Assembly (NCBI RefSeq): GCF_019396325.1
Contig: NZ_JAHKRO010000035.1
Location: 1-64,000 of the forward strand
Length of the DNA stretch: 64,000 bases
DNA from: Nonomuraea ceibae
GTDB taxonomy: Bacteria; Actinomycetota; Actinomycetes; Streptosporangiales; Streptosporangiaceae
Direction: 5' to 3'
In this document: positions 25,142 through 35,119 of the stretch, piece by piece
Layout: the number at the start of each line of letters is the position of its first letter
Position numbering within the stretch: the first letter of the stretch is position 1
Position numbers and translations under genes: made by a program
Notes under the pieces: generated by a model
Told to the model about the DNA's origin: nothing
What the model saw: only the letters and a program-made list of their open reading frames with translations
The model's database searches: none

Positions 25142-25366
25142 ATGGGCCGGACCATCGCCACAAGCGCCGCCAGGATCCGCATGTCGATCATCGTTCTCGC
25201 GGCGGCCGCAGCCGCTTTCCTGGCCCTGGGTTCGACCGTGCCGGCATACGCGGCGGCCGCGTCCGCCACCGAGCAGGGCCCCGGCGACCCGTGGGGCATC
25301 GTGTCCAACGGTCCCGGCGACCCCTGGGGCATCGCGGCCGACGGCCCCGGCGACCCCTGGGGCTGA
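25142..25366 (+). CDS. Small secreted peptide with three GPGDPWG repeats
   Basis: This 74-residue precursor has a typical Sec signal: a basic start (MGRTIATSAARIRM), a hydrophobic core (SIIVLAAAAAAFLALG) and AYA/ASA cleavage sites near residues 36-43. The rest is almost only repeats: GPGDPWGIVSN, GPGDPWGIAAD and GPGDPWG, with an exact 11-residue (33-bp) period ending at the stop codon. A strong GGAGG site lies 8 nt before the ATG. It faces away from the transthyretin-like gene across the repeat array and precedes the SARP gene. It matches no family I know; a signal peptide, metal- or product-binding peptide are possible. Confidence 0.6.
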   Translation: MGRTIATSAARIRMSIIVLAAAAAAFLALGSTVPAYAAAASATEQGPGDPWGIVSNGPGDPWGIAADGPGDPWG

Positions 25367-25666
25367 GCATCCCGGAGCGAGCGGCCGACGACCTCAGGGT
25401 CTCGGCCGTTTCGCGGTTTAATGGGGATTACCCTGTGGCCACAAGTGGCCCAGCACTGTAGTGTAACGCACAAATCGGCCGAACTTCACAGACGCGACCA
25501 TCGCGATAAATGCCTGCCGATCTTGTAATATAGCCAGCACCCCACCAGGCAACCTTGGGGCCATAATCTCAAATATGGTGTCAGCCAAATTCCGCCCTGC
25601 ACCTTGTCCGGCCGGGGGGCCTGGACGGTTGCCGAAGAGGGCGGCGGCTTCATCAAGGAGATGTGC
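25367..25666. other. Intergenic region upstream of SARP gene
   Basis: This 300-bp gap is richer in A/T than its flanks. It holds a short inverted repeat, GGCCAC/GTGGCC (25437-25450), a possible -10 TAATAT (25526-25531) and a second candidate, TAGTGT (25459-25464). Neither has a good -35. The ribosome site AAGGAG (25655-25660) serves the SARP gene. Confidence 0.45.
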
Positions 25667-28600
25667 GTGGAGTTTCGACTACTGGGGGCACTCGAAGCCA
25701 CCGCCGACGGGAGAAATCTCGAACTGGGCGGCACGCGCCAGCAAATCATCCTGGCCGCGCTGCTTCTGAACGCAGATCGGCCCGTCGCCATGACCCGGCT
25801 GATGGAAGCCATCTACGACGACGAGCCGCCCGCGACCTCCCGCGCCCAGGTGCAGATCTGCATCTCGGCCCTGCGCCGCGTGTTCGCCGCGCACGGCCGG
25901 CCCGACATGATCGTGACCAAGCCGCAGGGATACGCGCTCCTGGCCGAGCCCGGCGAGATCGACGCCCGCGTCTTCGAGACCCTGGTGGCCAGGGCGCGCA
26001 AGCTCCGCGACGATCGCAACCCCGAAGAGGCCATCCGCCACTACCGCGAGGCGCTCGGGCTGTGGCGCGGCCCCGCGCTCGACGGCATCGAGAGCCGGCT
26101 GCTGCAGGCCATCGCCGGTCAGCTCACCGAGCAGCGCATCACCGCCAACGAGGACTGCATCCAGCTGGAGCTGGAGCTCGGCCGCCACCACGAGCTGGTC
26201 GGCGAGCTCACCGGCCTGGTCAGCGTCCACCCGTTGCGCGAGCGCTTCATCGCCCAGCTCATGACCGCCCTCTATCGGTCGGGACGGCAGGCTGAGTCGC
26301 TCCAGGTCTACCGCGACGCCCGCCGCATGATGATCGAGGAGCTGGGGATCGAGCCCAACGAGCGATTACAACAGCTCGAATCGGCCATCCTCACAGCCGA
26401 CGAAAGCCTCGAAGCGCCCGCGCCGCCCACGCTCGTCACCGTCGAGCCGCGTCCCGGCCCCTCCTCCGTGCCGGGCATGCTGCCCGCCGGCATCGCGGAC
26501 TTCATCGGGCGCCAGAGCCAGCTCGACGAGATCAAGAAGAGGCTGACGGAGCCGCCCGACGGCGCGGCCCGCTTTGCCGTGCCCATCGTCGCCATCGCCG
26601 GCCGGGCCGGGATCGGCAAGACCACGGTCGCCGTGCACACCGCGCACAGCGTGGCCGAGCACTTCCCCGACGGCCAGCTCTACGCCGACCTGCACGGCGG
26701 CGTCTCCCGCCCGGCCAGCCCCATGCAGGTGCTCGAACGCTTCCTGCGCGCGCTCGGCGTGTCGGGCACCGCGCTGCCGGAGACGCTGGAGGAGCGGGCC
26801 GAGATGTACCGCATGCTCCTGGCCGACCGGCGCATGCTCATCGTGCTCGACGACGCCGCCTCCGAGAGCCAGGTGCTGCCGCTGCTGCCGGGCAACCCCG
26901 CCTCGGCCGTCATCGTCACCAGCCGCAGCCGGCTCGGCGCGCTGGCCGGGGCGACCCAGGTGGACGTCAGCCTGTTCGACGCCGCCCAGTCGGTCGACAT
27001 GCTGTCCAGGATCGCCGGGGCCGACCGGGTGTGGGCCGAGCCCGAGGCCGCCGCCGCGCTGGCCGAGCTGTGCGGCTACCTGCCGCTCGCGCTGCGCATC
27101 GCCGGCGCCCGCATGGCCGCGCGCCCGTACTGGGGTGTCGAGCAGCTGGTGGAACGGCTGCGGGACGAGGCCCGCAGGCTGGACGAGCTCATGCACGGCG
27201 ACATGGGCATCCGGGCCAGCCTGTCGCTGACCTACGAGGGCATCAGCGAGCAGGCGCGCCGCCTGTTCCGGCGGCTGGCGATCCTCGACGCGCACGTCTT
27301 CTCCGCCTGGACCGGGGCCGCGCTGCTCGACCAGCCGCTCGCCGACGTGCAGGACCTGCTCGACGACCTGGCCGACGCCCAGCTCGTCGAGGTGCTGGGC
27401 ACCGGGCGGCACGTCGGCGTGCAGTACCGCTTCCACGACCTCATCCGCGTCTACGCGCGCGAGCGGCTGGCCGCCGAGGAGACGCCGGACATGCGCTCGG
27501 AGGCGCTGGCCCGGGTGCTCAGCGCGCTGCTCCACCTGACGCAGGCGGCCCGCCGCCGCGAGTACGGCCCCTCGCCCGGCCCGCACCCGGCGCACGAGAT
27601 CCCCTCGCCGCTGCCGGAGGAGCTGATCGAACGGCTGGTCGCCAAGCCGATCGCCTGGTTCGAGCGCGAACGTCACGTGCTGCTCGCCGGCATCAGGCAG
27701 GCGGCCCAGGCCGGGCTGGTGGAGCTGTGCTGGCGGCTGGCGATGAACGCCGAGACCTTCTTCGAGCTGCGCGTCTACCTGGACGACTGGCGCGAGACGC
27801 ACGAGATCGCCCTGGAGGCGGCCCGTGCGGGAGGCGACCGGCGCGGCCAGGCCGAGATGCTGTACGCCAGGGGCTCGCTGTCGCTGACCGAGCAGCGCTT
27901 CGACGACGCCGCGCGCGACTTCGAGGCGGCGCTGACGCTGTTCGAGGAGGTCGGGGCGGAGCTGCAGATCGCCAAGACGACCCGCAACATCGCCGTGCTG
28001 GAGCGGATGAACGGCCGCATGGAGGCGGCGATGGGCCACCTCCAGCACGCCCTGCGGATGTTCTCGGCCATCGGCGACCAGATCGGCGCCGCGCACACGC
28101 TGCACAACCTGGCGCAGATCAAGGCCGACTGCGACGACATCGACGGGGCCAAGATGCTGCTGGCCGAGGCCCTGGTGCGCAGCAAGGGCGGCGGCAACCG
28201 CCGGGTGACCGCCCAGGTGCTGCACCGGATGGGCCACGTGCACCTGCGGGCGCGCGAGGTGGCCATCGCGGCGGGGGCGTTCGAGGAGTCGCTGGCGGTC
28301 GTGCAGGAGATCGGCGACACCATCGGGGAGGCGTTCGCCCTGCACGGGCTGGGCGTGGCCCGGCTGCGGCAGGGCAAGCTGCAAGAGGCCGAGCCGCTGC
28401 TGCGCAAGGCGCTCACGGTGGCCAGCAGTTCCCGCCACCGCCTCGCGGAGGCGCACGCGCTGGGCGGCCTCGGCGAGCTGGCGCTGGCGGCGGGCGACCA
28501 GGCCGACGCGGCCGGCTGCCTGCAACGGGCGGCGGCACTGTTCCGCCAGATGCGCACGCCGCTGCTGGAGGCGCGCACGCTGCTCATGCTGAGCAAGGTC

Positions 28601-28759
28601 GTCGACGCGGATGCGGCGGCGACCGCGCAGGCGCGGGTGCGCGAGCTGATGGATCAGGTCGGCGACCGGGCGGGCGAGTCGCTGCGCGACCCGCTGGCGT
28701 CGGCGGCCTTCGAACCCCGCTCGCCCTACACCGACCCGATGAGCGAGCCGCTGCCCTGA
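25667..28759 (+). CDS. SARP-NB-ARC-TPR transcriptional activator (AfsR type)
   Basis: This protein of about 1030 residues begins with the SARP winged-helix domain (EFRLLGALEA, then LAALLLNADRPVAMTRLMEAIYDDEPP, RVFAAHGRPDMIVTKPQGYAL). The bacterial transcriptional activation domain follows to about residue 240 (LYRSGRQAESLQVYRDAR). An NB-ARC ATPase is next, with Walker A AIAGRAGIGKTT and Walker B RMLIVLDDAA, then C-terminal TPR helices. I chose GTG 25667 because AAGGAG sits 6 nt upstream; the ATG at 25661 would abut it. SARPs activate secondary-metabolite operons through phased direct repeats, and several such arrays occur in this cluster. Confidence 0.9.
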   Translation: MEFRLLGALEATADGRNLELGGTRQQIILAALLLNADRPVAMTRLMEAIYDDEPPATSRAQVQICISALRRVFAAHGRPDMIVTKPQGYALLAEPGEIDARVFETLVARARKLRDDRNPEEAIRHYREALGLWRGPALDGIESRLLQAIAGQLTEQRITANEDCIQLELELGRHHELVGELTGLVSVHPLRERFIAQLMTALYRSGRQAESLQVYRDARRMMIEELGIEPNERLQQLESAILTADESLEAPAPPTLVTVEPRPGPSSVPGMLPAGIADFIGRQSQLDEIKKRLTEPPDGAARFAVPIVAIAGRAGIGKTTVAVHTAHSVAEHFPDGQLYADLHGGVSRPASPMQVLERFLRALGVSGTALPETLEERAEMYRMLLADRRMLIVLDDAASESQVLPLLPGNPASAVIVTSRSRLGALAGATQVDVSLFDAAQSVDMLSRIAGADRVWAEPEAAAALAELCGYLPLALRIAGARMAARPYWGVEQLVERLRDEARRLDELMHGDMGIRASLSLTYEGISEQARRLFRRLAILDAHVFSAWTGAALLDQPLADVQDLLDDLADAQLVEVLGTGRHVGVQYRFHDLIRVYARERLAAEETPDMRSEALARVLSALLHLTQAARRREYGPSPGPHPAHEIPSPLPEELIERLVAKPIAWFERERHVLLAGIRQAAQAGLVELCWRLAMNAETFFELRVYLDDWRETHEIALEAARAGGDRRGQAEMLYARGSLSLTEQRFDDAARDFEAALTLFEEVGAELQIAKTTRNIAVLERMNGRMEAAMGHLQHALRMFSAIGDQIGAAHTLHNLAQIKADCDDIDGAKMLLAEALVRSKGGGNRRVTAQVLHRMGHVHLRAREVAIAAGAFEESLAVVQEIGDTIGEAFALHGLGVARLRQGKLQEAEPLLRKALTVASSSRHRLAEAHALGGLGELALAAGDQADAAGCLQRAAALFRQMRTPLLEARTLLMLSKVVDADAAATAQARVRELMDQVGDRAGESLRDPLASAAFEPRSPYTDPMSEPLP

Positions 28760-28767
28760 CCGGCCCA

Positions 28768-28797
28768 TTCCCGCCGGGCCTGTCCGGCGGGAATTTT
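28768..28797 (+). terminator. Intrinsic terminator after the SARP gene
   Basis: TTCCCGCCGG (28768-28777) and CCGGCGGGAA (28784-28793) form a perfect 10-bp stem with a 6-nt loop, followed by TTTT. It begins 9 bp after the SARP stop. Confidence 0.85.
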
Positions 28798-28810
28798 CCG
28801 ACCCGTCATA

Positions 28811-28831
28811 TACCTTAGGGGGGTACGGTAT
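28811..28831. promoter_or_regulatory. CsoR-like operator candidate
   Basis: TACC-TTAGGGG-GGTA (28811-28825) is an inverted repeat with a G-run; its complement reads TACCCCCCTAAGGTA, similar to copper-responsive CsoR-family operators. An overlapping ATACC...GGTAT pairing reaches 28831. It lies 20-40 bp upstream of the AhpD-like start. Confidence 0.35.
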
Positions 28832-28849
28832 CGAGATCGAGGAGGACGC

Positions 28850-29368
28850 ATGCGACGCCTGACCCCCCTGGAGCCCGCCGAGGCCCCCGGCAAGTCCCGG
28901 GAACTGCTCGAGGACATCGTCAGCAGGAGAGGCGGCGTGGGCGACATGGTCGCCACCATGGCCCACTCCCCCGCCGCGCTCCAGGGCTACCTGGACTTCT
29001 CGCGGGCCATGAAGCGCGTGAAGCTGCCCCGCGCGCTCAGCGAGAAGGTCTCACTGGCCGTCCAGGAGTGGATCGGCTGCGCGTACTGCCTCCAGGCGCA
29101 CGCGGAGGCGGCGCGGGCGGCCGGACTGAGCGAGAGCGACATCGCGCTGGCCCGTCAGGGCGCCTCCACCGACGCCCGCGAGACGGCGCTGATCGAGCTC
29201 GCGGTCCGCCTGCTGGCCGAGCCCTCGTCGATCACCGACGCCGACGTGGCCGGGCTGCGGGCGCACGGCTGGAGCGACCGGATCATCGCCGAGCTGCCGG
29301 CCCTGGTCGCACTCAACCAGCTCACGGGCACGTTCAACCTGCTCACGGGGCTGGAGCCGGCCACATAG
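28850..29368 (+). CDS. AhpD-like alkylhydroperoxidase/CMD-family protein
   Basis: This 172-residue all-helical protein has the redox motif CAYCLQAHAEAARAAGLSE (about residues 75-93), the CxxCxxxH signature of AhpD-family peroxidases. The hydrophobic C-terminus (ALNQLTGTFNLLTGLEP) is also typical. A GGAGG site precedes the ATG by 5 nt. It is a single gene bounded by the SARP terminator and the argG promoter. A CsoR-like inverted repeat upstream suggests metal- or thiol-linked control. A general peroxide-detoxification role is the family-based guess. Confidence 0.82.
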   Translation: MRRLTPLEPAEAPGKSRELLEDIVSRRGGVGDMVATMAHSPAALQGYLDFSRAMKRVKLPRALSEKVSLAVQEWIGCAYCLQAHAEAARAAGLSESDIALARQGASTDARETALIELAVRLLAEPSSITDADVAGLRAHGWSDRIIAELPALVALNQLTGTFNLLTGLEPAT

Positions 29369-30862
<1,494 letters not shown>

Positions 30863-30975
30863 CAACCCCGTCTGACCGGGTGTCGGGTCCGATTGATCGA
30901 AAGCCCGCGCATCTGTCCCGCTCGCCCCTAATATCGTGCCTGTCCGCAGGAGCCAGAGATCGGCTGGAGGCACGG

Positions 30976-31032
30976 ATGGCAGGGGCGAGCGCGAGCGCAG
31001 GAGTCCGGGGCCGGCCGCGTCGGCCGTGGTGA
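30976..31032 (+). CDS. 18-codon upstream ORF coupled to the kinase
   Basis: An ATG with a good GGAGG site (30966-30970) opens an 18-codon frame (MAGASASAGVRGRPRRPW). Its TGA (31030-31032) overlaps the GTG at 31029 that starts a frame into the kinase, giving a GTGA junction. It may couple translation, or reflect a frameshift near the kinase N-terminus. Confidence 0.35.
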   Translation: MAGASASAGVRGRPRRPW

Positions 31033-32489
31033 CGCCGCTCGCCGGCCGCTATCGGCTGCTTGCCCCGATCGGGCAGGGCGGCATGGGCACCGTCTGGCGG
31101 GCCGAGGACGAGCTCCTCCAGCAGGAGGTCGCCGTCAAGGAGATCCGGCTGCCGCCCGGCCTCGGCGAGGGCGAGCGGGCCGAGCTGACCGAGCGCACGC
31201 TGCGCGAGGCGCGGGCCGCCGCCCGGCTGCGCTCCCACCCGTCGATCGTCACCGTCCACGACGTCGTCCTCGACGGCGGGCTGCCGTGGATCGTCATGGA
31301 GTTCGTCCGGGGACGCTCCCTGGAACAGGTGGTCCGCGAGCGCGGGCCGCTGCCGCCCGGCCGCGTCGCCGCGATCGGCCTGCGGATGCTCGACGCGCTC
31401 GGCGCCGCGCACGCCTCGGGCGTGCTGCACCGCGACGTCAAGCCCGCCAACGTGCTGCTCACCGACGACGGCCGGGTGCTGCTGACCGACTTCGGCATCG
31501 CCACCGTCGCCGGGAACGAGGCGATCACCCAGGGCGGCATGCTGTCCGGCTCGCCCGGCTACATCGCGCCCGAGCGGCTGCGCGGCGAGCCCGACGGCCC
31601 GCACTCCGACCTGTGGTCGCTGGGCGCGACGCTGTTCACCGCCGTGGAGGGCGTCGCCCCGTTCGCCCGCGCCAGCCCGGCGGCCGCGATCGCGGCGGCG
31701 CTGACGCAGGAGCCCGCCCCGGTCCGGCGGGCCGGCCCGATGGCGCCCGTGCTCGCCGCCCTCCTGGACAAGGACCCGGCCCGCCGCTGCTCCCCCGCCC
31801 AGGCGGCGGCCGCGATGGAAGGGGTCGCCCGCGAGGCCGGCGTCCTGGACGACGACCGCACCGCGCCCGGCCGGCTGCGCCGCCGCCGCGCGCCGATCGT
31901 GCTGGGCGCGCTGCTGGCCGTCGGGCTGACGGCCGCGGCGGTGGCCGTCGTGCTGCCGAAGGTGTTCCCGTACACCGCTCCCGTGATCCGGCCGTTCTCG
32001 CCCGTGACGGCGCTGCCGTCCGCCTCCGGCACGGCGAAGCTGTTCACGAACGCCTTCGAGGCGTGCGACCTGCTGACCGCCGCCCAGGCACGCAAGGTGT
32101 TCGGCGGACCGGCCAAGGAGCAGTTCTTCAGCGAGTATCACTGCCGCTGGACCGGCCCGGACAACGCCACCATGGTCGTGATGGCGTACCTGACGCCGAG
32201 CGTCTGGGGCGCGGAGAACTTCCACGACCTGCAGGTCAAGAACATGAAGCAGGAGCCGAGGCGCACCCCCGGCACCAAGGTCCGCGCCGGCCCGGACATC
32301 GGCGACGAGGCGTTCAGCTTCACCCAGCGCAGCCCGTTCTCCTTCATGCGCAAGCAGTACACCTCGGAGGTCTCCTTCCGCATGACGAACGTCGCCGTCG
32401 GCATCAAGCTCACCGGCGCCCGCCCCGGGTTCGCCGACCTCGACCGGGCCGCCGCCTACGTCGTGGCGGCCGTCGAGAAGCGGCGCTGA
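31029..32489 (+). CDS. Transmembrane serine/threonine protein kinase (PknB-like)
   Basis: This is a receptor kinase of about 486 residues. The catalytic domain has the glycine loop IGQGGMGTVW, lysine in VAVKEI, HRDVKPANVLL, DFG and a GSPGYIAPE activation segment. One membrane helix (APIVLGALLAVGLTAAAVAVVLP) separates it from a secreted domain of about 170 residues containing ACDLLTAAQARKVFGG, a DUF3558-like pattern. The start is uncertain: GTG 31029 is coupled to the upstream ORF, while GTG 30936 would add 31 unconserved residues. It probably senses an envelope ligand. An in-frame coding-like tail follows the TGA. Confidence 0.88.
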   Translation: MTPLAGRYRLLAPIGQGGMGTVWRAEDELLQQEVAVKEIRLPPGLGEGERAELTERTLREARAAARLRSHPSIVTVHDVVLDGGLPWIVMEFVRGRSLEQVVRERGPLPPGRVAAIGLRMLDALGAAHASGVLHRDVKPANVLLTDDGRVLLTDFGIATVAGNEAITQGGMLSGSPGYIAPERLRGEPDGPHSDLWSLGATLFTAVEGVAPFARASPAAAIAAALTQEPAPVRRAGPMAPVLAALLDKDPARRCSPAQAAAAMEGVAREAGVLDDDRTAPGRLRRRRAPIVLGALLAVGLTAAAVAVVLPKVFPYTAPVIRPFSPVTALPSASGTAKLFTNAFEACDLLTAAQARKVFGGPAKEQFFSEYHCRWTGPDNATMVVMAYLTPSVWGAENFHDLQVKNMKQEPRRTPGTKVRAGPDIGDEAFSFTQRSPFSFMRKQYTSEVSFRMTNVAVGIKLTGARPGFADLDRAAAYVVAAVEKRR

Positions 32490-32708
32490 CCCGCCGCCGA
32501 CGTCCTGCCGCACGTCGAGCCGCGCCACGCCGACCGGCTGGCGGACCGGGTCAGCCGCATCCTGCCGGTGCTGGAGAACCACCTCACGCTCCCCCGCCAC
32601 CTCGAACGGGCCGCGGCCACGCTCTCGGCCGCCCTGCGCGCCACGGGCCGGTCCCGCCTGGCCGCCGGCCTCGACGCCGCGGTCCGGACCAGGAGCCCGG
32701 CCCGCTGA
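32490..32708 (+). pseudogene. In-frame coding-like tail after the kinase stop
   Basis: Directly after the kinase TGA the same frame stays open for 72 codons to a TGA at 32706. It reads like a helical segment (VEPRHADRLADRVSRILPVLE, then LERAAATLSAAL). No start codon with a ribosome site is present. It may be the remnant of a separate small gene or a former kinase extension. A CGA-to-TGA change would explain the break. Confidence 0.3.
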
Positions 32709-32774
32709 CAGGACGGCCGGGAAGATCCGGGCGCCGGTCTTGGCGGGAGCCGGTCCATCCCTCATCATCGGCCT

Positions 32775-33233
32775 ATGCGGCTGCCGGTACGCCTGTGGGT
32801 GATGCTGTCGCTGACCCAATCGCATCCGCCCATCACGCCCCCGGGCCAGGGCGGATCGGCCGGCGGCGGCGTGCGCTGCCCGCACCGGCGCTGCGGCGCG
32901 CCGCAGCAGGCCCGGCCGCCGAGGCACACCTGCGTCTCGTGCGGCAGGCGCTTCCTGGTGGCGCGCTGCCGGCTCAGCTCCCGCAACACCCACTACATGG
33001 TCAACGGCGGGCGCGACGGCTGGCGCTGCGACGTGGACGGCCGGATCCTGGGGCACGCGTGCCCGCGCTGCTCCGGTGGCAGCAGGCTGGGGGACGACGG
33101 GCTGTGCCACTGCCCGAACCGGCACGACTTCCCCCTGCTAAGGTGCCCCTGGCCGGGATGCGGCTTGCTCAACGTGCCCACCGGCGATGTCATGACATGT
33201 GTGTACTGCGACCGGAATTTCAGAACCTCCTGA
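32775..33233 (+). CDS. Multi-zinc-ribbon protein
   Basis: This 152-residue protein has paired cysteine knuckles throughout: CPHRRC with CVSC (about residues 35-57), CPRC with CHCP, and CPWPGC with CVYC at the end (about 125-150). Three zinc ribbons are likely. Such proteins often act as adaptors with no enzymatic role. The next gene begins 9 bp after the stop, in the same frame, suggesting the ribbons may serve the membrane protein that follows. No Shine-Dalgarno is clear at the ATG, so the start is uncertain. Confidence 0.65.
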   Translation: MRLPVRLWVMLSLTQSHPPITPPGQGGSAGGGVRCPHRRCGAPQQARPPRHTCVSCGRRFLVARCRLSSRNTHYMVNGGRDGWRCDVDGRILGHACPRCSGGSRLGDDGLCHCPNRHDFPLLRCPWPGCGLLNVPTGDVMTCVYCDRNFRTS

Positions 33234-33242
33234 GGGTCGGTG

Positions 33243-34133
33243 ATGGCGAACCTGATCACGGGCGCGTCCGGTGGCATCACGCGGATCGGCCGCTACTTCA
33301 CGGTGGTCAGCGTGATCCCGTCCGCGCTGTTCGCCACCTACCTCTACCTGCTGATGCGAAGCGGCGCCTGGGACGGCCGCCTCGACTGGTCGAAGGTGTT
33401 CGACGGCCTCAAGCTGACGGACGCCGTCCTGCTGACGATCTTCACGGTGGCGGGCGCGCTGGCGGCCAACCCGCTGCAGTTCATGCTCGTCCAGTTCATG
33501 GAGGGCTACTGGAACGGCCCGCTCCTGCGACCGCTGGCCCTGTCCCGCACCCTGCACCATCGCCGCCGCTGCCTGACGATCCAGGACCGGATGGGCGCCA
33601 GCGCCTGGTACCTGGCCCGGCTGGACGACGAGCTCAAGCCGTCCGCGCCTGACACGACCGTCGAGGCCCTGCGCGCCGACGCGCTCAACGCGGAGATGCG
33701 CCGCCTGAGAGCCGGCTACCCGGACCGGCCGGAGGAGATCCTGCCGACCCGGCTCGGCAACATGCTGCGCCGCCACGAACGGCGGGCGGGCTCGATGTAC
33801 GGCATCGACCCGCTGGTGGCCCTTCCCCGCATGGCCATGACCGCGCAGCCCGAGGAGCTCACCTACCTCAACAACCAGCGGACCCAGATGGAGCTGGCCG
33901 TGCGGACGGCCGTCCTCGGGCTGCTCGCCGCCGTCGTCACGGTCCCGTTCATGTGGCGGGAGGGCGCCTGGCTCCTGCTGGCGCTGGTCCCGTACGGCAT
34001 CGCGTACGCGTCCTATCGTGGGGCTGTGGCGCTGGCGGCCGAGTACGGCACGGCCATCGCCACGCTCATCGACATGAACCGGTTCGCCTTCTACGACCGG
34101 CTGCGCCTGGCCCACCCCGAGGACATCGCGTAG
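33243..34133 (+). CDS. Membrane protein interrupted by an amber stop
   Basis: This frame of about 296 codons has hydrophobic segments near both ends (FTVVSVIPSALFATYLYLLM, LLTIFTVAGALAANPLQFMLVQF, then VRTAVLGLLAAVVTVPFMW and WLLLALVPYGIAYASYRGAVAL) around a soluble, charged middle. The ribosome site GAGGG precedes ATG 33243; GTG 33240 is an alternative. The stop TAG at 34131 falls in coding-like sequence that continues in frame for 51 codons. I do not recognise the family. It probably works with the zinc-ribbon protein upstream and the pentapeptide protein downstream. Confidence 0.65.
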   Translation: MANLITGASGGITRIGRYFTVVSVIPSALFATYLYLLMRSGAWDGRLDWSKVFDGLKLTDAVLLTIFTVAGALAANPLQFMLVQFMEGYWNGPLLRPLALSRTLHHRRRCLTIQDRMGASAWYLARLDDELKPSAPDTTVEALRADALNAEMRRLRAGYPDRPEEILPTRLGNMLRRHERRAGSMYGIDPLVALPRMAMTAQPEELTYLNNQRTQMELAVRTAVLGLLAAVVTVPFMWREGAWLLLALVPYGIAYASYRGAVALAAEYGTAIATLIDMNRFAFYDRLRLAHPEDIA

Positions 34134-34289
34134 GAGAGCGCCCGCAACGAGATCCTCATGCAGGTGCTCCAGGCGGCCCCGCCCGCCGACGGGCGGCCGC
34201 CGTTCCTGGCGTACGTGCCGCCCGCGCAGCAGCCGCAGGAGCAGCTCCCGCCGCAGGAGGCGGCGCCCTCCCCCGCGGACGAAGAGTGA
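34134..34289 (+). pseudogene. In-frame C-terminal tail beyond the TAG stop
   Basis: After TAG 34131-34133 the same frame reads ESARNEILMQVLQAAPP, then a Pro/Gln-rich end to TGA 34287-34289. That TGA overlaps the GTG start of the next gene (GTGA), the usual spacing for coupled translation in this DNA. This suggests the tail was, or still is, part of the membrane protein. CAG to TAG is the simplest cause. Confidence 0.5.
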
Positions 34290-35110
34290 ACGACCAAGGT
34301 GCCCCGATGAGCGACCCGACGACGCCCCATCCGCCCCAGGCGCCCGGCGACGGCCAGCTTCCCGTGGCCGCGCCGGTGACCGTCGCCGACTACGCGGCGC
34401 CGGCGGCCCCCGTGCCGGTCGCCCCCGTGCCGGCCGGGCGGGAGTTACGCGCGCGCGACCGGTGGCTGTGGGTGTGGCCGCTCGTCACGCTGGGGATCAT
34501 GGTCGCCGTCGGGATGCTGTGGGGGTCCCTCGGGACCTTCCTCAGCGGGGTGGTGGTCGTGGCGGTCCTCGTGCTGTACGTGGGCGACGAGGTGCTGCAA
34601 CCCGGCCATCGCCTGGCGGTGACCGGGCTGGCGGTGGTCCTCATCGCGCTCGCCTGGCTCGGCTACCAGCGCGGCGTCCCGTTCTTCTCGCCTGCCTCGG
34701 CGGGACCCGGCGTGACGGCCGACTCCACGGCCGGGTCGTCCCCGCCGGACCTGCGGGGCCGCACGCTGACGGCGGGCGATCTCGAAGGCGTCAACCTGCG
34801 CGGCGCCCAGCTCGCCGGCGCCGTCCTGGACGGCCTGGACCTGCACGGCGTGGACCTCAGCGGGGTGCGCGCCCCGGGGGCGTCCTTCCGTGGGGCGAAC
34901 CTCGACCGGGCGCGCCTGAACGACGCCGACCTGCGTGGCGCCGACCTGCGCGAGGCCTGCCTGTACGGCGCCGAGCTGCGCCGGGTGGACCTGCGCGGCG
35001 CGGACGCCACGAACGCGGACGTCACGGACGTGGTCGCCGACGAGTCCCAGCTGAAACGGGCCGCCTCCTGGCCCCGGGAGGGCACCGGGAGGCGGTGCGG
35101 CACGGGCTAG
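34286..35110 (+). CDS. Pentapeptide-repeat membrane protein
   Basis: This protein of 274 residues (267 from ATG 34307) has a Pro/Ala-rich N-terminus, then three hydrophobic segments (WVWPLVTLGIMVAVGMLWG, FLSGVVVVAVLVLYVGDEV and LAVTGLAVVLIALAWLGYQ). The C-terminal half is a pentapeptide-repeat helix (A(D/N)Lxx units such as GVNLRGAQLAGAVLDGLDLHG and DADLRGADLREACLYGAELR). Such repeats form a right-handed beta-helix; DNA-mimic and scaffold roles are known elsewhere, but none is implied here. GTG 34286 overlaps the tail of the preceding gene; ATG 34307 is an alternative. Confidence 0.75.
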   Translation: MNDQGAPMSDPTTPHPPQAPGDGQLPVAAPVTVADYAAPAAPVPVAPVPAGRELRARDRWLWVWPLVTLGIMVAVGMLWGSLGTFLSGVVVVAVLVLYVGDEVLQPGHRLAVTGLAVVLIALAWLGYQRGVPFFSPASAGPGVTADSTAGSSPPDLRGRTLTAGDLEGVNLRGAQLAGAVLDGLDLHGVDLSGVRAPGASFRGANLDRARLNDADLRGADLREACLYGAELRRVDLRGADATNADVTDVVADESQLKRAASWPREGTGRRCGTG

Positions 35111-35119
35111 CGGGAGCCG

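Noticed and set aside
24411-25366. Chromoprotein-type apoprotein for a 9-membered enediyne
   Set aside because: The transthyretin-like protein has no signal peptide and fits HIU hydrolases; the repeat peptide is too short. No apoprotein family match was seen.
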